Below, one piece after another: positions 14,401 through 22,319 of a stretch of 32,125 nt of DNA. The notes beneath the pieces are model-generated. The model did not search any database and was not told the origin of the DNA. It saw only the letters and a program-made list of their open reading frames with translations. The position numbers and the translations under genes were made by a program. Within the stretch, counting starts at the first letter, position 1, and each line of letters opens with the position of its first letter. The DNA is from CAIJXV01 sp964497135 (GTDB taxonomy: Bacteria > Verrucomicrobiota > Kiritimatiellia > CAIKKV01 > CAIJXV01). The stretch covers positions 1 to 32,125 of the forward strand of contig CAZCDO010000018.1 of assembly GCA_964497135.1 (NCBI GenBank), written 5' to 3'.

Positions 14401-16487
14401 GCCCTTCCGCCCGGAAAATTCCGTCCGCAAAAAAACTCCGACAGCCGAAACGGCCCAAGCCCCCCGCCCCCTCACCGGGGACGGAACTGTGTGCCCTGTT
14501 GCGAAACGATTCCGCTCTGATGCCCTTTCAATCCTTCATTGAAGCCCGGGGAGTGGGAATTCGGGCTATGGAAGAGCGGTTGACCGGGGGGCGGATGACG
14601 CTGGCGGACTTTGCCTCCGGGCATGAATATTTTGGTCTCCAGCGAGACGGTGCCGGCTGGGTGTTGCGCGAATGGGCTCCGAATGCCTCCCGCATTCACC
14701 TGGTGGGTGATTTTTCAGGTTGGCAGGTCGATTCTCAATACGCCCTTCGTCGGTGTAACGAGAGGGGCGATTGGGAGCTGCGCATCCCGCCGGGACGCCT
14801 GAAGCACGGGGATTCCTTCAAGCTGGCGGTCGAATGGCCGGGTGGGGGCGGCGAGCGGATTCCCGCCTGGGCGCGGCGCGTGATTCAGAATTCCGAGACT
14901 CACCTGATGGCCGCCCAAGTTTGGGCGCCGGACTGCCCGTATGTTTGGAAGCATCCCGATTTTACAACCCCCGCTGAAGCGCCTCGTATCTATGAGGCCC
15001 ATGTGGGCATGGCCCAGGAAGACGGCCGGGTGGGCACTTTCCGCGAGTTCACCGAGCGGATCCTGCCGCGGGTGGTCGCCGCCGGCTACAATACCCTGCA
15101 ATTGATGGCCATTCTTGAGCATCCTTATTACGGCTCATTCGGCTATCACGTGACCAATTTTTTTGCCGTCAGTTCGCGGTTCGGAACACCCGAGGAATTC
15201 AAGGAACTGGTCGATACCGCGCATGGGATGGGGTTGTCCGTGATCATCGATCTGGTGCATTCCCATGCCGCCCGAAACGAGGCTGAGGGTCTCGGCCGCT
15301 GGGATGGAACCCTGCATCAGTATTTTCACGAAGGTGCGCGGGGAATGCATGTGGCCTGGGATTCGCGCTGTTTCGATTACGGCAAACCCGAGGTTCTGCA
15401 TTTTTTGCTGTCGAATTGCCGTTTCTGGCTGGATGAATACCGGCTGGATGGCTACCGTTTCGACGGGGTGACGAGCCTGCTCTACCGGGATCATGGGCTG
15501 GGCAAACGCTTTTCCTCCTATGCCGATTATTTTTCGGACAATCTCGATCCTGCGGCGGAAATCTATCTGGGCCTCGCCAACCGCGTGATTCATCAGGTCC
15601 GGCCCTCCGCCCGGACCATCGCCGAGGATGTTTCGGGCCTGCCCGGCCTCGCGACTCCGCTGGAAGACGGCGGGTTGGGTTTCGATTACCGGCTGGCGAT
15701 GGGTACGCCCGACTATTGGATCAAATTGCTCAAGGAAGTCCCCGATGAACACTGGCCGGTAGGGCATTTGTTCCACGAGTTGACCGCCCGGCGGCGGGAT
15801 GAAAAGACCATCAGTTACGCCGAGTCGCATGACCAGGCGCTGGTCGGCGATCAGACCCTGATTTTTCGCCTGATCGGCGCGGAGATGTACACCCACATGA
15901 GTGTCTTCACGCCCAGTCTCAAGGTGGACCGCGGTCTGGCCCTCCACAAGATGATCCGGCTGATTACGCTGGCCACGGCGGGCAACGGTTATCTGAACTT
16001 CATGGGCAACGAATTTGGGCATCCGGAGTGGATCGATTTCCCCCGGGAAGGCAATCACTGGAGTTATCACTATGCCCGGCGTCAATGGCATTTGCTGGAG
16101 GATCCCACTCTGCGCTACCGGTTCCTGGCCGCGTTTGATCGGGATCTGATGGCTTGGGCCCGGGATGGAAACATTCTCGACACCCCGGATGTGCGGCCCT
16201 GTTACGAGCATGTGCAGTTTCAATTGATGGCCTTCCGGCGCGGGCGATTCCTGCTCTTTTTCAACTTCAGTCCCGAGCGGTCGGTCACCGATTGGCCCAT
16301 TCCCGTGCCGGCGGGAACCTATCGTCTGGTGTTCGATAGCGATCAGGACGGGTACGGCGGATACGGCCGGATCCGGGCGGCCCAGGACTATCATGCGCTG
16401 CCCGAGAAGAAATCATCGGGTGAAGTGGTTCATCGGCTGATGCTGTATAGCCCGGCCCGGACCGCCTTGATCCTGGAATCCGTTTGA
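14397..16487 (+). CDS. glgB: 1,4-alpha-glucan branching enzyme, eukaryote-type
   Basis: 696 residues; introduces alpha-1,6 branches into glycogen. Residues 1-40 are basic and Pro-rich, probably disordered. A CBM48-type domain follows (EYFGLQ, LREWAPNASRIHLVGDFSGW), then the GH13 barrel with all four conserved regions: IIDLVHSHAARN, GYRFDGVTSLLY with nucleophile Asp356, AEDVSGLP with acid/base Glu410, and YAESHDQALVGDQ with Asp479. The HSHAARN and EDVSG wording places it in GH13_8, the eukaryotic-like subfamily found in some bacteria, rather than the classic bacterial GlgB. It is translationally coupled to the SGNH gene (4-bp overlap), an unusual partner for a cytoplasmic glycogen enzyme. Confidence 0.95.
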   Translation: MSPSARKIPSAKKLRQPKRPKPPAPSPGTELCALLRNDSALMPFQSFIEARGVGIRAMEERLTGGRMTLADFASGHEYFGLQRDGAGWVLREWAPNASRIHLVGDFSGWQVDSQYALRRCNERGDWELRIPPGRLKHGDSFKLAVEWPGGGGERIPAWARRVIQNSETHLMAAQVWAPDCPYVWKHPDFTTPAEAPRIYEAHVGMAQEDGRVGTFREFTERILPRVVAAGYNTLQLMAILEHPYYGSFGYHVTNFFAVSSRFGTPEEFKELVDTAHGMGLSVIIDLVHSHAARNEAEGLGRWDGTLHQYFHEGARGMHVAWDSRCFDYGKPEVLHFLLSNCRFWLDEYRLDGYRFDGVTSLLYRDHGLGKRFSSYADYFSDNLDPAAEIYLGLANRVIHQVRPSARTIAEDVSGLPGLATPLEDGGLGFDYRLAMGTPDYWIKLLKEVPDEHWPVGHLFHELTARRRDEKTISYAESHDQALVGDQTLIFRLIGAEMYTHMSVFTPSLKVDRGLALHKMIRLITLATAGNGYLNFMGNEFGHPEWIDFPREGNHWSYHYARRQWHLLEDPTLRYRFLAAFDRDLMAWARDGNILDTPDVRPCYEHVQFQLMAFRRGRFLLFFNFSPERSVTDWPIPVPAGTYRLVFDSDQDGYGGYGRIRAAQDYHALPEKKSSGEVVHRLMLYSPARTALILESV

Positions 16488-16494
16488 TTTCGAT

Positions 16495-17658
16495 ATGGAC
16501 ATGCTCATGAACATAACTCCCTCGCCGATCTGGATCACTTCCCGGGATCAAATGCCCGACTTGGTGGATGCCCTGGCCGCCGCTCCCTGGGTGGCCCTGG
16601 ACACGGAATCCAACTCGATGTTTGTCTATCAGGAGCGGATCTGTCTCCTGCAGGTGAATGCCGGGGAACGATATTTTCTGATCGATCCCCTCGCCATTGA
16701 TCCCGAGGGGGCCCGAACCGAATCCTTCGCCCTGCTCAAGCCGTTGCTGGAGGATCCCGGCCGGATCCTCTACCTCCATGGGGCCGAGTATGATGTGGGC
16801 GTCCTCAAGCGATGCTATGGCATCTCCCTGAGCGGCGTTTGGGATAGCCAACAGGCGGCGAGTCTGCTGGGATACGAACGGACTGGCTACGGCGCCCTGG
16901 TCGAAAAACTCTGTGGCGTCAAACTGGCTAAGGACCATTCCCAATACGATTGGGGTACCCGTCCGCTCGATCCTCTGGCTGAGCGTTATGCGATTGATGA
17001 TGTGGTGTATCTGCCCCGGATTTGCGAACTCTTGCGCGAGCAGGTTCAGGCTGCGGACCTGGCGGACGAGGTGGCCATTGCCAATCGGGCAGTGGAGGAG
17101 ACCCGTTGGACCGGAGGGTTCGATCCCGCCGGCTTATGGCGCATCAAAGGCGTACGCGACATTCACGAGCGGGATCTGGGCCTGCTCTATGCACTGTATG
17201 TGTGGCGCGAAGATCTGGCACAGGCCGCCAATCGGCCGCCCGGCCGGCTGATTAACAACGAATTACTCCTGGCCCTCGTCCGGAAGGCACCCACGCAGTA
17301 TTCCCTGCTGAAACAGATGGGGGTCAAAGGCTGGCTGGTGTCGGAGCACGGGGAAGCCTTGATGGCGGTGATTCGCGAGGCCCAATCCAATCCCCCGGAT
17401 CTTCCGCCCCGGCCGGACCGGCGGGACGTATCCCGGGAAGAAGACGAGCGAGAACGGCGGCTCAAGGATTGGCGGCGCGCGGAAGCGGAACGTCGCACCG
17501 TGGAAGAACATCGGGCGGTGCCCTTGCAGGTGATCCTGCCGGCGCGTTCACTTGAATATCTCAAGCGCCAGGGGGTCTGCGACCTGGGCTCGGTTCCCCA
17601 ATTGGGGGCCAAACGTATTGCCCGTTATGGCGAGAAGCTTTTGGAATTGTGCCAATAA
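16495..17658 (+). CDS. rnd: Ribonuclease D
   Basis: 387 residues. The DEDDy 3'-5' exonuclease signature is complete: Asp36 and Glu38 (ALDTESN), Asp100 (HGAEYDVGVL) and Tyr165xxxAsp169 (YAIDDVVYL). An HRDC domain lies at about 225-285, and a helix-hairpin-helix-like C-terminus (LGSVPQLGAKRIARYG) at about 362-386. RNase D trims the 3' ends of tRNA and other stable RNAs. It follows glgB after 7 bp, without a clear ribosome binding site. In-frame ATG codons at 16495, 16501 and 16507 are all possible starts; the first is used. Confidence 0.93.
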   Translation: MDMLMNITPSPIWITSRDQMPDLVDALAAAPWVALDTESNSMFVYQERICLLQVNAGERYFLIDPLAIDPEGARTESFALLKPLLEDPGRILYLHGAEYDVGVLKRCYGISLSGVWDSQQAASLLGYERTGYGALVEKLCGVKLAKDHSQYDWGTRPLDPLAERYAIDDVVYLPRICELLREQVQAADLADEVAIANRAVEETRWTGGFDPAGLWRIKGVRDIHERDLGLLYALYVWREDLAQAANRPPGRLINNELLLALVRKAPTQYSLLKQMGVKGWLVSEHGEALMAVIREAQSNPPDLPPRPDRRDVSREEDERERRLKDWRRAEAERRTVEEHRAVPLQVILPARSLEYLKRQGVCDLGSVPQLGAKRIARYGEKLLELCQ

Positions 17659-17759
17659 AATAGTTCTGGCTTTCCGGCCGGGAACGAGCACAATGAAGAC
17701 GTAGGGCGCACACTGGCGAGGGTGAGTTGACGGTTAACAATAGTAAACGGAGACACACC

Positions 17760-17870
17760 ATGGGCGACACCGGCAAAAAAGACAAAGACAAGCATCAGAA
17801 ACAGAAAGCCGACAAAGAGGCCCAGGAAGCCAAGCGAAAGCAGGAACAGAAACAAAAGAAAGTCCTGTAA
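17760..17870 (+). CDS. Tiny lysine-rich conserved protein (36 aa)
   Basis: An ATG at 17760 opens a 36-codon frame beginning MGDTGKKDKDKHQKQKADKE and ending KVL. About half the residues are Lys, Gln or Glu; there is no Cys, no aromatic residue and no hydrophobic core. It is probably a disordered or helical basic polypeptide, perhaps binding nucleic acid. I recall similar very short MGDT(G/S)KKDK proteins in many unrelated bacteria, with no known function; this memory needs a search. A purine-rich ribosome binding site (ACGGAGA) precedes the start, and a strong terminator follows 22 nt after the stop, so it looks like a complete small transcription unit or the end of one. Confidence 0.75.
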   Translation: MGDTGKKDKDKHQKQKADKEAQEAKRKQEQKQKKVL

Positions 17871-17892
17871 GTCGGCGGGCTTTTCGACATAA

Positions 17893-17918
17893 ACCGGCGG
17901 CGGACCGCCGGTTTTTTT
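17893..17918 (+). terminator. Rho-independent terminator
   Basis: ACCGGCGG (17893-17900) pairs perfectly with CCGCCGGT (17905-17912) around a CGGA loop, followed directly by a run of seven T. It ends the transcript carrying the 36-residue protein. Confidence 0.9.
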
Positions 17919-17920
17919 AT

Positions 17921-17935
17921 ACGGACAAAACGGAC
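17921..17935. repeat. Left inverted repeat flanking the four-helix-bundle gene
   Basis: ACGGACAAAACGGAC at this position matches the reverse complement of 18610-18624 in 14 of 15 bases. It begins 3 bp after the terminator of the previous gene. Confidence 0.5.
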
Positions 17936-17960
17936 AGAACGGTGGGGAGGACTGAAAGAC

Positions 17961-17987
17961 GGGGCGGGGGGGCTGAAAGGGAGGGGG
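17961..17987 (+). promoter_or_regulatory. G-quadruplex motif over a ribosome binding site
   Basis: Four G-runs of 4, 7, 3 and 5 with loops of 1, 6 and 1 nt fit the G-quadruplex rule. The last run is also the only Shine-Dalgarno-like sequence for ATG 17993, so folding in the mRNA would hide it. Confidence 0.5.
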
Positions 17988-17992
17988 AAGAC

Positions 17993-18610
17993 ATGCAGAA
18001 CGCTGATGGGACTGACAAACGGGACGGAAGGGCTTTATCGTCCGGGGCGGCCGGCCGGGTTTATGGGCAACACAGCGGATACCGCAAACTCAAAGCCTAC
18101 CAGGTGGCCGAGCTGGTCTATGATTTTACCTGTCGGTTCTGTGCGCGATATATTCCCCGGCGCGACCGCCATCATGATCAGATGGTCCAGGCGGCGCGGA
18201 GTGGTTTTCAGAATATCGCCGAGGGCAGTGAGGACAGCGCGACCAGCCGGAAACTGGAGATGAACCTGACCAATGTGGCGCGATCCAGTTTGGACGAAGT
18301 GCGCAAGGATTACATCAAATACCTCAATCGCCGGGGTCTGCGCCACTGGCCGGAAAACGATCCGGCCTTTGCTGAAGCCCGGACGTTCCGGCCTAAGACG
18401 GTTGAGGAGGCTGCTGCGTGGGTCAACCAGGCAGGCGTTCCGCACTCCGCCGAAGAGCGTGCCGCCAATTTGGGCGCCATTCTATCGGCGCAAGCCCACT
18501 GGTTGACCGAGCGCCTGATGGATCGTCAGGCCCGTGATTTTGAGAGCGGCGGTGGCTTTTCTGAACGACTTTACCACGCCCGCATGCAAAGCCCCCGTCG
18601 TTCAGTTTAG
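17993..18610 (+). CDS. Four-helix-bundle (23S rRNA IVS-type) protein, long form
   Basis: 205 residues. The core (about 28-115) is the four-helix-bundle family related to proteins encoded in 23S rRNA intervening sequences: YRKLKAYQVAELVYDFT, DQMVQAARSGFQNIAEGS, SRKLEMNLTNVARSSLDEVRKDY. The N-terminal 25 residues and the C-terminal 90 are extensions; the tail contains AEERAANLGAILSAQAHWLTERL-like helices seen in longer members. Function is unknown; the family forms pentameric bundles. ATG 17993 is chosen because a G-rich Shine-Dalgarno (GGAGGGGG) sits just before it. The gene is monocistronic, bounded by short inverted repeats, and no rRNA is nearby. Confidence 0.8.
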   Translation: MQNADGTDKRDGRALSSGAAGRVYGQHSGYRKLKAYQVAELVYDFTCRFCARYIPRRDRHHDQMVQAARSGFQNIAEGSEDSATSRKLEMNLTNVARSSLDEVRKDYIKYLNRRGLRHWPENDPAFAEARTFRPKTVEEAAAWVNQAGVPHSAEERAANLGAILSAQAHWLTERLMDRQARDFESGGGFSERLYHARMQSPRRSV

Positions 18611-18624
18611 TCCGTTTCGTCCGT
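18610..18624. repeat. Right inverted repeat flanking the four-helix-bundle gene
   Basis: GTCCGTTTCGTCCGT is the inverted partner of 17921-17935 (one mismatch). It starts on the last base of the gene's stop codon. Confidence 0.5.
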
Positions 18625-18645
18625 CGATGGGGGGTGGAAAATCTT

Positions 18646-18674
18646 TTGGATTCCGTTCCCTGCCGTGATATTAT
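18646..18674 (+). promoter_or_regulatory. Promoter for nadA, probably giving a leaderless mRNA
   Basis: TTGGAT (18646-18651) and TATTAT (18669-18674) have a 17-bp spacer, and TGA before the -10 is an extended -10 element. Only six bases (TCCCCC) separate the -10 from ATG 18681, and there is no Shine-Dalgarno sequence. Transcription should start at or beside the A of the start codon. Confidence 0.6.
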
Positions 18675-18680
18675 TCCCCC

Positions 18681-19706
18681 ATGACTATCGCATCCCAAAT
18701 CGAAGCCTTCCGCCGGGAGTGGGGGGCGCGTCTGATCATTCTGGGGCATCATTACCAGACCTCCGAGGTGCTGGCGCATGCCGATGTGATCGGCGATTCC
18801 CTCGAATTGTCCCGTAAGGCCGCCGCCGCGCACGCGGCCGAGCGGATCGTCTTTTGCGGCGTGCATTTTATGGCCGAATCCGCCACCCTCCTCGCGTCTC
18901 CGCAACAACAGGTTTTTATGCCCGATGTGCAGGCCGGCTGTCCGATGGCCGATATGGCCGATGTTCCCCGGGTCAGTGCCGCGTGGGATGAGTTGACCCG
19001 CATCGATCCGGGAAACTGGATTCCGGTGGTGTATGTCAATAGCCAGGCTGATTTGAAGGCGTTTTGTGGCGCACGGGGAGGGATCACCTGTACGTCGAGC
19101 AATGCCCGCAAGGTGCTTCAATGGGTTTTAGATCAGAACCGGCGGATTTTTTTTCTGCCCGACGAACATCTCGGTACCAATACCCTTCACGATATGGGTT
19201 TTCCCGATGAGGCGCTGGCGGTCTATGACCCGCGCCAGCCCAATGGCGGCGTTCCCGAAGCGGCGCTTCGCAATTGCCGCCTGATAGCTTGGAAGGGCTT
19301 TTGCCGGGTTCATACGCTCTTTACCGCCGAGCAGGTCAAGGAAGTCCGTCGGCTCCATCCCGCCGCAAAGGTGATCGTCCATCCGGAATCGTCCAAGGAG
19401 GTGGTCCGTTTGGCCGACGCCCACGGATCGACCGCCCAGATCATCGATTATGTCCGGGCGGCCCCCGAGGGATCAATGATTGTCATCGGGACCGAGCGGC
19501 ATCTGGTGGAGCGGCTGGCGGAGGAGTATCGCGGGCGGAAAACCATCCTGACTCTCTGGCCCTCGGGCTGTGCGAACATGGCGCGGACCAATCCGCAAAA
19601 ACTTCTCGATCTGCTCGCGACCTGGCCGGGGCGGAATCGGATTGAGGTGCCCCCCGCTGTGGCACCCGATGCCCGACTGGCCCTGGATCGCATGATGCGC
19701 TTATGA
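18681..19706 (+). CDS. nadA: Quinolinate synthase A
   Basis: 341 residues. It condenses iminoaspartate with dihydroxyacetone phosphate to quinolinate in de novo NAD synthesis. Visible family motifs are ILGHHYQ, the internal-repeat triad, GITCTSSNA, DEHLGTNT and VHPES. The three [4Fe-4S] ligands should be Cys87 (DVQAGCPM), Cys208 (WKGFCRVH) and Cys297 (WPSGCANMA). A loop of about 30 residues between DEHLG and WKGFC makes it the longer subtype. The start lies directly downstream of a promoter, so translation is probably leaderless. uvrB overlaps its end by 4 bp. No nadB or nadC is in the window. Confidence 0.95.
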   Translation: MTIASQIEAFRREWGARLIILGHHYQTSEVLAHADVIGDSLELSRKAAAAHAAERIVFCGVHFMAESATLLASPQQQVFMPDVQAGCPMADMADVPRVSAAWDELTRIDPGNWIPVVYVNSQADLKAFCGARGGITCTSSNARKVLQWVLDQNRRIFFLPDEHLGTNTLHDMGFPDEALAVYDPRQPNGGVPEAALRNCRLIAWKGFCRVHTLFTAEQVKEVRRLHPAAKVIVHPESSKEVVRLADAHGSTAQIIDYVRAAPEGSMIVIGTERHLVERLAEEYRGRKTILTLWPSGCANMARTNPQKLLDLLATWPGRNRIEVPPAVAPDARLALDRMMRL

Positions 19707-21772
19707 CGGCGGGTTACCAGCTCCAATCCCCCTATGCCCCGGCCGGGGATCAACCTCAGGCCATCGAGGCCCTTGCGCGTGGTTTGCTGGCGGGACAACG
19801 ATTCCAAACCCTGGAAGGCGTGACCGGCTCGGGCAAAACGTTCACCATGGCTCATTTAATCGCGCGGACCCGGCGTCCGGCCCTGGTGATTTCCCACAAC
19901 AAGACCCTGGCGGCCCAGCTGTATGCCGAGTTTAAGGAGTATTTCCCCCGCGACTCGGTCGAATATTTCGTCAGTTATTACGACTATTACCAGCCCGAAG
20001 CGTATATTCCGCAAACGGACACTTTTATCGAAAAGGATGCATCGATCAACAAGGAGATCGAACGCCTGCGCCTATCGGCCACCAACGCGTTGTTGTCCCG
20101 GTCCCAGGTCATCATCGTGGCTTCGGTCTCCTGTATTTACGGTTTGGGTTCGCCCGCGGATTATCGGGAGATGGGGGTCGAACTCAAGGTGGGCGGACGG
20201 GCGAACCGGGATACGGTCCTGGCCCGGCTGGTCGAAATCCAATACACCCGGAACGAGTATACCGGCGAGCCCGGAACCTTCCGGGTCCGGGGGGATATCG
20301 TCGAGATCTATCCGTCCTATTCCACGCAGGGCTACCGGGTTGGGTTTTGCGGGGATGAGATCGAGAGTCTGCGGGTGATCGATCCGGTTACGCGCAATAT
20401 CCTCGATCGGCTGGAAACCCTCCTGATTTCGCCGGCCACCCATTTCGTCATGCCCCGCGACAAGATCGCGGCCTGTGTCCCGGGCATTGTGGCCGAAATG
20501 GAGGCGCAAATCCGCCACTTCGAACAGCGCAATCTGTGGATCGAGGCCCAGCGCATCAAAATGCGCACGCTGTACGATGTCGAAATGCTCCAGGAATTGG
20601 GCTATTGCCAGGGGATCGAAAACTATTCGCGCCATTTAAGCGGGCGGGCTCCCGGCGAACCGCCGGCCACCCTCATCGATTATTTTTCCGATGAATTTCT
20701 GACCCTGATCGATGAATCCCATGTCACCTTGCCGCAAATCCGCGGCATGTTTAATGGCGATCAGGCCCGCAAACGGGTGCTCGTCGAGCATGGCTTCCGA
20801 CTCCCTTCCGCCCTGGATAACCGGCCCCTGGGGTTCGACGAATTCCTGGGCCGGGTGGGCCCGATGATTTTTGTCTCCGCAACGCCGGGTCCCTACGAAC
20901 GACAGATGGCCCCCGAGGCCGTGCGGCAGGTCATCCGCCCGACCGGCCTGGTCGACCCCGAAGTGGAGGTCCGGCCGTTGACCGGACAGATCGACGATGT
21001 GATTCATGAAATCACCGAATGCGCCGCCCGGGGTCAGCGGGTGCTGGTCACCACTTTGACCAAGAAAACCGCGGAAGACCTGGCCGAATATCTCCGGACG
21101 GCCGGGTTGCGGGCCCGTTACCTGCATTCCGATATCGATGCCATTGAGCGGGTGGAAATTTTGCGCAGTCTGCGCAAGGCCGATTTCGACTGCCTGATCG
21201 GGATCAACCTGTTGCGGGAAGGTCTGGACTTGCCCGAAGTGGCGCGGGTGTTGATTCTGGATGCGGATAAGGAGGGGTTTTTGCGTTCCGAAACGGCCCT
21301 GATCCAAACCGCGGGCCGCGCTGCCCGCCATATCGAGGGCCGGGTGGTTTTATATGCCGATCAGGTGACCGATTCCATGCGGCGGATGATGGCGGTTACC
21401 ACCGAACGGCGGGAATGCCAGCTCGCCTATAATCGCGAACACCAGATTACGCCCCGAAGTATCGTCAAGGCCATTCAACATAGCCTGGTGATACGGGACG
21501 AGGCGCACACGGTCGAGTCGTCGATCGTCCGGGAGAGCGGACGGGAGGAAGAGGTCTTCGATGTGATCCAGGACTTGGAGCAGGAGATGTTGGCGGCGGC
21601 GGAAGCCTTGGAATTCGAACGGGCGGCGGTTTTACGGGATCAGATCCGCAAACTCAAAGGCGAAGTGTCGGACAAAACGGGGACGGTCCCGGTTCTCAAG
21701 GCCAAAAAACCTGCCGCTTCGCAAGCCGGGAAAAGTTTTCGTTATCCGACCGCCGGCGGGCGCAAAAAATAA
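19703..21772 (+). CDS. uvrB: Excinuclease ABC subunit B
   Basis: 689 residues, full length. The helicase-like damage-verification subunit of nucleotide excision repair. Walker A is GVTGSGKT with Lys45. The beta-hairpin region is intact (YYDYYQPEAYIPQTDTFIEKD), as are LIDESHV, FVSATPG, TLTKKTAEDLAEYL, GINLLREGLDLPEV and QTAGRAARH. The C-terminal UVR motif (DLEQEMLAAAEALEFERAA, about 625-660) binds UvrC. It is coupled to nadA by an ATGA overlap. Confidence 0.98.
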   Translation: MTAGYQLQSPYAPAGDQPQAIEALARGLLAGQRFQTLEGVTGSGKTFTMAHLIARTRRPALVISHNKTLAAQLYAEFKEYFPRDSVEYFVSYYDYYQPEAYIPQTDTFIEKDASINKEIERLRLSATNALLSRSQVIIVASVSCIYGLGSPADYREMGVELKVGGRANRDTVLARLVEIQYTRNEYTGEPGTFRVRGDIVEIYPSYSTQGYRVGFCGDEIESLRVIDPVTRNILDRLETLLISPATHFVMPRDKIAACVPGIVAEMEAQIRHFEQRNLWIEAQRIKMRTLYDVEMLQELGYCQGIENYSRHLSGRAPGEPPATLIDYFSDEFLTLIDESHVTLPQIRGMFNGDQARKRVLVEHGFRLPSALDNRPLGFDEFLGRVGPMIFVSATPGPYERQMAPEAVRQVIRPTGLVDPEVEVRPLTGQIDDVIHEITECAARGQRVLVTTLTKKTAEDLAEYLRTAGLRARYLHSDIDAIERVEILRSLRKADFDCLIGINLLREGLDLPEVARVLILDADKEGFLRSETALIQTAGRAARHIEGRVVLYADQVTDSMRRMMAVTTERRECQLAYNREHQITPRSIVKAIQHSLVIRDEAHTVESSIVRESGREEEVFDVIQDLEQEMLAAAEALEFERAAVLRDQIRKLKGEVSDKTGTVPVLKAKKPAASQAGKSFRYPTAGGRKK

Positions 21773-21785
21773 CAGCGAGGAAATC

Positions 21786-22319
21786 ATGCCCATTTACGAA
21801 TATCGGTGTCCCCAATGTCGGGTCCTTTTGTCGGTCTATGCCCGGACGGTTAATCCGTCGGGTACCTTGTACTGTCCCTATTGCCCCAAAACCCCGATTG
21901 AACGCCAGCTTTCGGTTTTTGCCGCACCGCGTCGCGCCGGGTCCGAGGCCTCGGAAGATCAGCCGGTTCCGGGCGGCGCCGATGAGACCCGGATGGAAAA
22001 GATGATGGAGCGCCTGTCGGGCGAGGTGGAGAATATCTGGGACGACAATCCCCGGGAAGCGGCCCGGCTCCTCAGTCGTCTTTCGGCCGAATCGGGAATG
22101 CCGCTGGGACCCGGCTTGCGCGAGGCGCTGGCGCGCCTGGAAGCCGGCGAGGATCCGGAGCAGGTGGAGGCCGAAATGGGTTCCGTCCTGGAAGACGATC
22201 CCCTCCCCGAAGGGGATTTGTCCGGTGAGGGCCGGCCGGGCGTGCGGCGAAAGCTTCCCTTTCGCGATCCAAACCTTTATGATTGGGCCGATCTCATAAA
22301 ATGGAAACCGAATTCATGA
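21786..22319 (+). CDS. FmdB-type zinc ribbon protein with long acidic extension
   Basis: 177 residues. Residues 1-45 form an FmdB/CxxC_CXXC zinc ribbon starting MPIYEYRCPQC, with the second pair in LYCPYC. The remaining 130 residues are Glu/Pro-rich and probably largely disordered, except for a likely helical stretch (MEKMMERLSGEVENIWDDNP) and a C-terminal motif (FRDPNLYDWADLIKW). FmdB-type ribbons are regulatory or accessory proteins of unclear action. GCGAGG precedes the start. The end overlaps the DAHP synthase start (ATGA). Confidence 0.75.
   Translation: MPIYEYRCPQCRVLLSVYARTVNPSGTLYCPYCPKTPIERQLSVFAAPRRAGSEASEDQPVPGGADETRMEKMMERLSGEVENIWDDNPREAARLLSRLSAESGMPLGPGLREALARLEAGEDPEQVEAEMGSVLEDDPLPEGDLSGEGRPGVRRKLPFRDPNLYDWADLIKWKPNS

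Noticed and set aside
15135..16394. 419-codon - strand frame inside glgB
   Set aside because: Overlaps all four GH13 motifs of the + strand; a shadow frame.
17921..18624. Intervening sequence within a 23S rRNA gene
   Set aside because: No rRNA-like sequence flanks the four-helix-bundle gene; it stands alone between protein genes.
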